DNA of 6,197 nt from JBBQVS01 sp964250765. Lineage in GTDB: Bacteria > Chloroflexota > Ktedonobacteria > Ktedonobacterales > Ktedonobacteraceae. Below are positions 1 through 4,828 of the stretch, in pieces (the first letter of the stretch is position 1; every line of letters begins with the position of its first letter). Both the position numbers and the translations under genes were made by a program. The stretch is from positions 1 through 6,197 of the forward strand of contig CAXUHF010000206.1 of NCBI GenBank assembly GCA_964250765.1, given 5' to 3'. The notes beneath the pieces were generated by a model. The model did no database searches. It saw nothing but the letters and a program-made list of their open reading frames with translations, and was not told the DNA's origin.

Positions 1-204
1 CGGTTACAACCGAACGCTGCACCCTTGTTGTTTTTCATACATAATTATGATGAGAAATAAAGTGATCCAAACTGTATCAAGATGACGTAGTAATAAATAA
101 GAAGCTGTAGCTCCAAACCGGATGTGCGCCCATTGTAACGGACTTCACTGAACGCGTCGGCAAAGTTCCACAGGCACAGAGGCTCATGACTATTTCGCTT
201 CATA

Positions 205-225
205 CAAATCCTACGTAGGCATTTG
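205..225. repeat. 21 bp near-perfect inverted repeat, possible operator
   Basis: The core CCTACGTAGG (210-219) is a perfect 10 bp palindrome. It is flanked by CAAAT on the left (205-209) and ATTTG on the right (221-225), so the symmetry extends to 10 bp per arm with one unpaired C at 220. It lies about 90 bp before the ferritin-like start codon. With no loop it looks more like a dimeric regulator site than a terminator, and no T-run follows it. The role is inferred, and no regulator family is recognised from the sequence. Confidence 0.35.
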
Positions 226-297
226 CTACAAGAGTATTGTAATAACGGCTAACGGCATACATTCTGTTTTCGAGTATACGAGAGCCTGTTTAAAGAC

Positions 298-304
298 AAA
301 AGGA
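298..304 (+). promoter_or_regulatory. Ribosome binding site supporting a TTG start
   Basis: AAAAGGA ends 10 bases before the TTG at 315. The next in-frame ATG (375, residue 21) has no purine-rich site in front of it, so this motif favours the TTG. The caveat is that starting at residue 21 would give a compact, typical Tat leader (Met-Ala-Arg-Arg-Ser-Arg-Arg), so the choice is not certain. Confidence 0.5.
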
Positions 305-314
305 TAAACTCATC

Positions 315-1160
315 TTGAATACACCGGACGAAGTTTCCAAACATACTTCCCCCACTCAATCGTCGTCATCGTTTATGGCGCGTCGCTCACGTAGAATGTT
401 GCTCAAGGGAGCCGCAGGTGCAGCAGGTGTTGCCGTCGCAGGTGCAGGCATCTTGTCTGTTAGCCCTGCGTATGCGAGATACGCACGTCCTGATAGTCAG
501 ACAAGTGCTCAACAGAACCAACAAGTCTACAAACTATCGCAACAAACCGCCGACTCTATTGTAGACATCTTGACTGTGGCTCGTACTGCCGAGCAGTTGG
601 CAGTGACGTTCTACACAAACGGCGTTGCGAATGCTGATAAGTTGGGTATCACGGGTGATAACCTTGCATACCTCAAAGCAGCACTTGTTGAAGAGCAAAT
701 TCACCAGCAATTCCTTGCTGCTAATGGTGGTAAGTCACTTGCTGATACATTCAGTTTCCCACAAGGTCCACAAACGTTTACCGATTTGAAGACCTTTATT
801 GCGACTCAGCAACAATTAGAAGGCGTGTTTGACTCGGCATACTTGGCGGCGATCATGGAATTTGCGCAGTTGGGACGCCCCGATCTTGCACAGATCGCTG
901 GACAGATTGCCACCATTGAGTCAGAACATCGCGCATTAGGTCGTGCTATTGGTGGTCTTGTACCGGCTGACAACTGGGCCTTTACTCCCGTGTTGGTTAC
1001 ATCAGTTGGTGCTGCACCTGCACTGGTGCAGAAAGCTGGCTACCTCAGCCCAATGTCTGGTAACAGCTATACCTACCAGCAGGTAGATACCTCTGGCGCA
1101 GGTGTGGAGCAGTTGAAGCCGTTCTCTATGAGTGCTGGCACTGTCGTAGGTAACGGTTAA
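315..1160 (+). CDS. Tat-exported ferritin-like domain protein
   Basis: This 281-residue protein is predicted to be exported folded by the twin-arginine pathway. A basic, Ser-rich n-region leads to the motif SRRMLLK (25-31), then an Ala/Gly-rich hydrophobic stretch (32-50) and a likely cleavage site after Ala-Tyr-Ala (52-54). The mature part resembles the bacterial ferritin-like family often called Ferritin_2 or desiccation-related. Four helices carry candidate di-iron ligands: Glu93, Glu127-x-x-His130, Glu169, and Glu202-x-x-His205. That ligand set looks complete, so iron binding is plausible, but substrate and physiological role are unknown. Folding with metal before export would fit Tat use. 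The C-terminal 60 residues are Gly/Ser/Val-rich without a recognised motif. The start is taken as TTG on the strength of the upstream AAAAGGA; an ATG at residue 21 is the alternative. A transpeptidase gene follows 98 bp downstream on the same strand, so co-transcription is possible but not shown. Confidence 0.85.
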   Translation: MNTPDEVSKHTSPTQSSSSFMARRSRRMLLKGAAGAAGVAVAGAGILSVSPAYARYARPDSQTSAQQNQQVYKLSQQTADSIVDILTVARTAEQLAVTFYTNGVANADKLGITGDNLAYLKAALVEEQIHQQFLAANGGKSLADTFSFPQGPQTFTDLKTFIATQQQLEGVFDSAYLAAIMEFAQLGRPDLAQIAGQIATIESEHRALGRAIGGLVPADNWAFTPVLVTSVGAAPALVQKAGYLSPMSGNSYTYQQVDTSGAGVEQLKPFSMSAGTVVGNG

Positions 1161-1173
1161 TTAGTGAGTCCTC

Positions 1174-1231
1174 TTTTCCTCTCTATGTTCTCTGTCAAGT
1201 AAATGCTTGCTGAGGACACAGAGAGGGAAAA
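1174..1231 (+). other. Imperfect stem-loop between ferritin-like and transpeptidase genes
   Basis: TTTTCC plus TCTCT (1174-1184) can pair with AGAGA plus GGAAAA (1220-1224 and 1226-1231), with G1225 bulged, giving 11 pairs around a large loop. Inside the loop a CAAG/CTTG hairpin (1196-1199 with 1206-1209) can form. An alternative pairs TCTCTGT (1189-1195) with ACAGAGA (1218-1224). The two outer pairings share the same 3' arm and are mutually exclusive. No T-run follows, so it does not look like a classical terminator. It ends 13 bases before the Shine-Dalgarno of the next gene, so it may be a leader structure or processing site. Function is inferred only. Confidence 0.3.
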
Positions 1232-1258
1232 AGGCAAATATGGGAAAGGAGAGAAGCT

Positions 1259-3262
1259 ATGACCGTTGTCTTGACACAACGTTTTTGTGGTGTGTGTGGA
1301 GCAGCTGCAACGGCTGATACACAGCGTTTTTGCCCTCGTTGCGGTGCGAACATGGATATAGTAGACGACACAAAGACGGTAAAGTACCGTCCGAGCAAGG
1401 AAGACCAGGAACAAGAGAGCGACGCGACGATACGACTCTCCTCACCACAAAAGCTCTATTTGAAGGCAATACTAGAACAGGCTGCTCAGGAATCCATCAA
1501 GCCTACTCTACAAGAAGCACCTCCAGAAAAGTACCGAACGAGGCAGAGAGCCGTCAAAAAGTTTTCACAAAAAACGCTTCTCGTAAAAGTTGGCTGTGGC
1601 ATTGGTCTTGTACTCATTCTTGCGACCCTACTCATCGGAGTAATGAATCAGAACAATAATACTGATGCTCAACGACAGGCAAATCAGAGCAAAGCGCAAC
1701 TCGATACACTTATTCTTCATGCCCGTGCTCTTGGTGTACCTGATGCCTCTTTAAAAGCTACGCTAACACAGGAACAGCAAGCGAGTAATTCGTATACACC
1801 TTTCGTACTCGTTTCTCGTCAGTCCGCTACAAACTATTATCACAATCTGACACAACGCTATCATACACTCTCTACACAGGTAAACGGAATCATTACTACT
1901 GTTACACAGCAATTTCAGGTGCAGACGCAACAGGACATGCAGACCTTCCAAACTGCTCTTTCGGCAGGTAGTACGCAAAATGTTAGCAAGAATCAGTCCT
2001 TTGCGACGCAGTTCAGTCAAGACCAGTACGCGCTCTCATCAGCACAAACGCCTCGTGAGTATGCTGCGATCAGTAAAAGTGTACGTCAGTCGTTGCAGGT
2101 GCTTAGCCTCATGACCGCGACATACACCAACCTTACGGATTTTCACGATACGCTCACGCGAATGAGCGATGCACACCTCGACGTGACCGCTATGCAAGCG
2201 CAATATGACAATGACGTGCAACTCTTTAATAATGCGACGCAATCTAACGACTTCCAAAACCTGAATACACAAATTGATGTGCAGTATCAACAGACGGTCG
2301 TGACATCAATTCAAGCGTTCCCCTATGTCAGTATCACCAAATTAAATGAGCTGCAGTCACAGATACATTTGTTACAGATATATGGAGTGAACGCAACTGT
2401 CTATCAACAACGACTTAACAGCGACCAACTAGCTGTTGTGCGCGCGAAGACTGTGTATGACCAACTAGGATTTTTCAAGCAAGTTGACGCGGATATTGCT
2501 TCGCTTCATGGGGACATTGTTCAAGGGGACGCACACTATCTGGTAAGGCAGTTTCATCAAGAGGTCAATAGCTGGGCGAAAGCTCATCCATTTAATGATG
2601 CATATGATGGTCATGTATACGCGCTCGATAACGGGTATATGAATGCTGGCATTGGGGCTGGTCTGGACAGCGATCTTGCTAGTAGTGATACAACGGCAGG
2701 TTTTGAGGCTGTAATTGCTGAGACAAATAACGCCCTCTTTAATCTTCATCTGTTCGAGAAGGACTATAATGACTCGACAGCATATAACAAGATACATGCA
2801 ACGGATACGCAGGTGTTGAGTCACTACAATCTTACGAAGAAACAGGTACTCGTGGTTTCGCTCGCTGAGCAAGCTATGCGTGTATACCAGAATGGGAAAC
2901 TCGTAAACTCATATCACGTGACAACAGGTCGGCAGGAATTACCATCGCTGCCAGGAGTATGGTCAGTATTGGACCGCAGGTCGCCCGTTATCTTCGCGGC
3001 GGCAGAACCTAAGAGTTCGCCTTTCTGGTTTCCCGATACACCCATCAGCTACGCCATTCTTTATCACTTTGGGGGCTACTTTGTGCATGATGCTCCCTGG
3101 CGTGCCAACTTCGGTCCTGGCACTCAATTCCCACACCAGGATGCAAGCGGCACAACGGCATATAACTTTGATGGGAGTCATGGCTGTATCAACCTGCAAG
3201 AAAGCGACGCAGGCTGGGTCTATAATCACACAGGCTGGGATACATCAATCGTGATTTATTAG
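1259..3262 (+). CDS. Zinc-ribbon, membrane-anchored L,D-transpeptidase (YkuD domain)
   Basis: This 667-residue protein probably cross-links or modifies peptidoglycan outside the membrane. Order of parts: a zinc ribbon (C10-x-x-C13 and C25-x-x-C28); an acidic then basic linker; one membrane segment (about 107-129) preceded by Arg/Lys residues, so the N-terminus should be cytoplasmic; a Gln/Thr-rich helical stalk (about 135-520) with four degenerate repeats; and a YkuD domain (about 529-667). The catalytic motif S-H-G-C-I-N spans 640-645 with nucleophile Cys643. His610 lies in H-D-A-P-W, like the H-S-A-P-W of mycobacterial L,D-transpeptidases, but it is 33 residues from Cys643, more than the roughly 18 I recall for LdtMt2, implying an inserted loop. 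AAAGGAG at 1245-1251, 7 bases before ATG, fixes the start. The last codon abuts a 70 bp palindrome. The catalytic domain call is firm. The donor and acceptor peptides and the job of the zinc ribbon are unknown. Confidence 0.9.
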   Translation: MTVVLTQRFCGVCGAAATADTQRFCPRCGANMDIVDDTKTVKYRPSKEDQEQESDATIRLSSPQKLYLKAILEQAAQESIKPTLQEAPPEKYRTRQRAVKKFSQKTLLVKVGCGIGLVLILATLLIGVMNQNNNTDAQRQANQSKAQLDTLILHARALGVPDASLKATLTQEQQASNSYTPFVLVSRQSATNYYHNLTQRYHTLSTQVNGIITTVTQQFQVQTQQDMQTFQTALSAGSTQNVSKNQSFATQFSQDQYALSSAQTPREYAAISKSVRQSLQVLSLMTATYTNLTDFHDTLTRMSDAHLDVTAMQAQYDNDVQLFNNATQSNDFQNLNTQIDVQYQQTVVTSIQAFPYVSITKLNELQSQIHLLQIYGVNATVYQQRLNSDQLAVVRAKTVYDQLGFFKQVDADIASLHGDIVQGDAHYLVRQFHQEVNSWAKAHPFNDAYDGHVYALDNGYMNAGIGAGLDSDLASSDTTAGFEAVIAETNNALFNLHLFEKDYNDSTAYNKIHATDTQVLSHYNLTKKQVLVVSLAEQAMRVYQNGKLVNSYHVTTGRQELPSLPGVWSVLDRRSPVIFAAAEPKSSPFWFPDTPISYAILYHFGGYFVHDAPWRANFGPGTQFPHQDASGTTAYNFDGSHGCINLQESDAGWVYNHTGWDTSIVIY

Positions 3263-3332
3263 AAGAGAAAGTCCTGGTAAGACAACGTTTTCGTGATATC
3301 ACGAAAACGTTGTCTTACCAGGACTTTCTCTT
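3263..3332. terminator. Perfect 70 bp palindrome, probable bidirectional terminator
   Basis: Every base from 3263 to 3297 pairs with its partner from 3332 back to 3298, giving two 35 bp arms with no mismatch and no spacer, centred on GATATC. It begins on the base after the transpeptidase stop codon and ends 10 bases from the convergent dinD-like stop. Its outer edges are purine-rich on the left (AAGAGAAAG) and T-rich on the right (CTTTCTCTTTCTTG), so RNA from either direction would carry a stem ending in a pyrimidine-rich stretch. That fits a shared terminator for the two convergent genes. In RNA the central few bases would open to form a loop. The arm length far exceeds what termination needs. 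Confidence 0.75.
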
Positions 3333-3341
3333 TCTTGCTTC

Positions 3342-4186
3342 TTAGAATAGCGAACCTTGCTCATCTGGTGGTACGTCTTTAAGCTGTTTGCGGGCTTTGC
3401 GGCGTTTCTCTTCAACGAGTTTGCGAATGCTAGCGGCTCGTGGTAAATCTTCGGGTTTCTTTTTGTGTATGTTCTCTACTGCGTGTCTCACTTCTTGCCC
3501 GACATCGTGATGTGTGAGGATTGCGGTGTCTTCATCTGAAACTTGCTCTCGCTTGAGTTTTGCATCAGTAGCAGTAATACGAAAGAGGTTGGCAGCAAGG
3601 CTTTCAGGTCCCATGACATCAAGTATCTCAACGTTAGGTGGGAGGTTCCAGAATATACCTAACTCACTTGATGTCATGGTATACATGCCTTGATATCCTG
3701 CGTCATGGAACAGACCCATGTTTTCGGATTTGACACCTGATTGCATCGCCGTGGAGGATAAGTATACATTCTCATCGGCGACTTTAACCGTAATACAAGA
3801 CGTTGCTCTTGTTCTCTTCTTGCTTGCTGAATATCATAAACTTCTGCGGTAAAAGCAAAGTAATTCTGAGCCGCCGCAATTTCAGGTTTATCAGGATCGC
3901 CATTCTGTGCAATAAGATAACAAGCTCGCTTACTCAAAAAGTAATCCTTGACCTTGCGCTTTCCACCTTTACCAAGTGTGATCATCTTAACGACATCATT
4001 AAAATGATCTTCGAGTATGAGGTTGCTATCCGGTGAGGCAGCTGCGCTCATAGCTTTCTTGATGACCTTCTCGAAATTTTGCCAGGACTCATAACCTAGA
4101 GCTTCCATGAGGTCGCGGGCACTCCAGTACTCTCTACCGAGAATGTTGATTTGCTTGATACTCTCGAAGTTGGGCGTCTTCATCAT
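3342..4186 (-). pseudogene. dinD: dinD-like gene (DNA damage-inducible protein D) split by a frameshift
   Basis: The protein resembles E. coli DinD along its length. DinD is a damage-induced protein reported to inhibit RecA activities. The first reading frame (from 4186) is DinD-like through Arg133-Leu134 and carries W-S-A-R-D-L, D-H-F, L-S-K-R-A-C-Y-L and Q-N-G-D-P. It then runs into a 35-residue out-of-frame tail ending at 3674. The DinD-like C-terminal half continues in the -1 frame from about 3782 to the TAA at 3342, with H-D-A-G-Y-Q-G-M-Y, S-L-A-A-N-L-F-R and H-D-V-G. Adding one base in the AAA run (3783-3785) restores one frame of 281 residues, close to the 274 of E. coli DinD. AGGAG at 4196-4200 lies 9 bases before the start. 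The internal ATG at 3746 has no ribosome binding site, so separate translation of the second half is unlikely. Either the gene is inactive or the lesion is a sequencing error. Confidence 0.85.
3783..3785 (-). other. Frameshift site in the dinD-like gene
   Basis: Read on the minus strand, codons CGG TTA AAG give Arg-Leu-Lys and then an unrelated tail. The downstream DinD-like sequence is Val-Ala-Asp-Glu-Asn, in the -1 frame starting at GTC. A fourth A in this AAA run would give Arg-Leu-Lys-Val-Ala-Asp-Glu-Asn without a gap. The local sequence GGTTAAAG does not fit the usual X-XXY-YYZ slippery pattern. Confidence 0.7.
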
Positions 4187-4201
4187 GTCTAACTTCTCCT
4201 A

Positions 4202-4240
4202 CAATACAAAACAGAAACAGGATAAATATTTCCTGTTCTG
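4202..4240 (-). terminator. Hairpin with T-run downstream of the NUDIX gene
   Basis: On the minus strand CAG-AACAGGA pairs with TCCTGTT-CTG (10 pairs with one bulged T) around the 8-base loop AATATTTA. TTTTGTATTG follows immediately. This is a rho-independent terminator layout about 34 bases after the NUDIX stop codon. It also lies immediately upstream of the dinD-like ribosome binding site and just past a candidate dinD promoter, so the same inverted repeat could instead be an operator or the 5' end of the dinD message. Confidence 0.55.
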
Positions 4241-4244
4241 CTGT

Positions 4245-4273
4245 GTTATACCACATCCTTTACCCGTTTTACA
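4245..4273 (-). promoter_or_regulatory. Candidate sigma70-type promoter for the dinD-like gene
   Basis: On the minus strand TGTAAA (4273-4268) and TATAAC (4250-4245) are separated by exactly 17 bases. The -10 matches the consensus at 5 of 6 positions, the -35 at only 3 of 6. The -35 abuts the NUDIX stop codon. The predicted start near 4238 falls at the edge of the inverted repeat at 4212-4240, leaving a leader of about 50 bases before the dinD-like start codon. Confidence 0.4.
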
Positions 4274-4726
4274 TTACACGCCTTCACCCTGTATTGCTGA
4301 GTCATAGACTTCTTGCAGTTTTGGGACGGTCTCGTATTGGGACAGTTCGGATGGCTCAATCCAGCGCATCTCGGTGGCTTCCCAGTCGGTTTTGATGGCG
4401 TCGGGCGTCAAGACTTCAAAGAGGAAGGGGTGTATGTACCAATGACGGTTTATGTCGGCGTCGATGTACTCTACGACGGCACCACGTTGTAGCATGTGTA
4501 CCGCATCGCGTTGCAGACCTGTTTCTTCACGTATCTCTGTGTAGGCTTGCTCATCGGGCGTCACATTTGGCTCAACGAAGCCGCTCACTCCTGCCCAATG
4601 ACTTTGATAGCTGCCAACACGTTGGCTACGCCGTACCAGCAAAATTTTGTGTGGCGTGATATCTGTACGACGTAGAAAGTTTGTAACAACGTGGGTAGGA
4701 CGAAGTTCTGGTTGTTGTGTAGACAT
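4274..4726 (-). CDS. NUDIX hydrolase family protein
   Basis: This 150-residue cytoplasmic protein belongs to the NUDIX fold, whose members usually cleave nucleoside-diphosphate-linked compounds with Mg2+ or Mn2+. The Nudix box spans residues 49-71, starting G-F-V-E-P and ending T-E-I-R-E-E-T-G-L. Glu64, Glu67 and Glu68, the expected metal ligands, are present. Two consensus positions differ: the first Glu is Val55 and the Arg is Thr63. The preceding R-R-S-Q-R-V-G-S-Y and W-A-G-V-S-G stretch suggests a distinct subfamily. The substrate cannot be told from sequence. The frame stays open upstream to 4822, but AAGGAG (4740-4735) sits 8 bases before the ATG at 4726, so that start is chosen; the longer version would also overlap the promoter region. 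The gene is divergent from the membrane protein at 4829, and the dinD-like gene follows 87 bp downstream on the same strand. Confidence 0.88.
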   Translation of the reverse strand: MSTQQPELRPTHVVTNFLRRTDITPHKILLVRRSQRVGSYQSHWAGVSGFVEPNVTPDEQAYTEIREETGLQRDAVHMLQRGAVVEYIDADINRHWYIHPFLFEVLTPDAIKTDWEATEMRWIEPSELSQYETVPKLQEVYDSAIQGEGV

Positions 4727-4759
4727 CTCGATTTCTCCTTTAGCAATCGTTCTATCAAG

Positions 4760-4788
4760 GTGACAGTATAGCGCGTTTCCTGTATACT
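4760..4788 (+). promoter_or_regulatory. Near-consensus sigma70-type promoter for the PIG-V-like gene
   Basis: GTGACA (4760-4765, 5 of 6 to TTGACA) and TATACT (4783-4788, 5 of 6 to TATAAT) have an ideal 17-base spacer. The predicted start near 4795 gives a leader of about 34 bases before the ATG at 4829. Confidence 0.65.
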
Positions 4789-4793
4789 CTAAA
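4765..4793 (-). promoter_or_regulatory. Sigma70-type promoter for the NUDIX gene, overlapping the divergent one
   Basis: On the minus strand TTTAGA (4793-4788, 4 of 6) and TATACT (4770-4765, 5 of 6) are 17 bases apart. The predicted start near 4758 leaves about 31 bases of leader that include the AAGGAG site. Each -10 shares one base with the -35 of the opposing promoter, so polymerase could not occupy both at once. Confidence 0.6.
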
Positions 4794-4828
4794 ATGACTA
4801 CGCTACTTGAGAAGGGATACATACTTTC

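Larger units (their letters stand above)
1..314. other. Non-coding leader upstream of the ferritin-like gene
   Basis: No convincing open reading frame is present on either strand in this stretch. A small inverted repeat with 5 bp arms (CGGTT/AACCG) sits at 1-12. A stronger one lies at 205-225 and is listed separately. No promoter is convincing: TTGTAA at 237-242 with TACATT at 258-263 has a short 15 bp spacer, and TTGTTG at 25-30 with TATGAT at 46-51 lies far from the gene. The region probably carries the promoter and regulatory region of the gene starting at 315, but the sequence alone does not fix where. Confidence 0.5.

Noticed and set aside
1012..1031. Inverted repeat CTGCAC/GTGCAG near the end of the ferritin-like gene
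   Set aside because: It lies inside conserved-frame coding sequence, is only 6 bp per arm and has no T-run, so chance from Ala/Pro/Leu/Val codons is enough.
3263..3332. Palindrome as a miniature transposable element
   Set aside because: There is no internal sequence between the arms, no flanking direct repeat that I can see, and the second hairpin in the window is unrelated in sequence.
3674..3837. Programmed -1 frameshifting to make full-length DinD
   Set aside because: The overlap of the two frames has no X-XXY-YYZ slippery heptamer at the point where homology switches (GGTTAAAG), and I know of no DinD made this way. A single-base deletion is simpler.
4215..4238. LexA box of the CTGT-N8-ACAG type upstream of dinD
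   Set aside because: The half-sites here are in the opposite order (ACAG then CTGT, 12 bases apart), and the T-run next to them fits a terminator better. The Gram-positive type box is also absent.
4727..4822. Longer NUDIX protein starting at 4822
   Set aside because: The added 32 residues lack NUDIX similarity, have no ribosome binding site, and would span the promoter pair. The ATG at 4726 has AAGGAG at ideal spacing.
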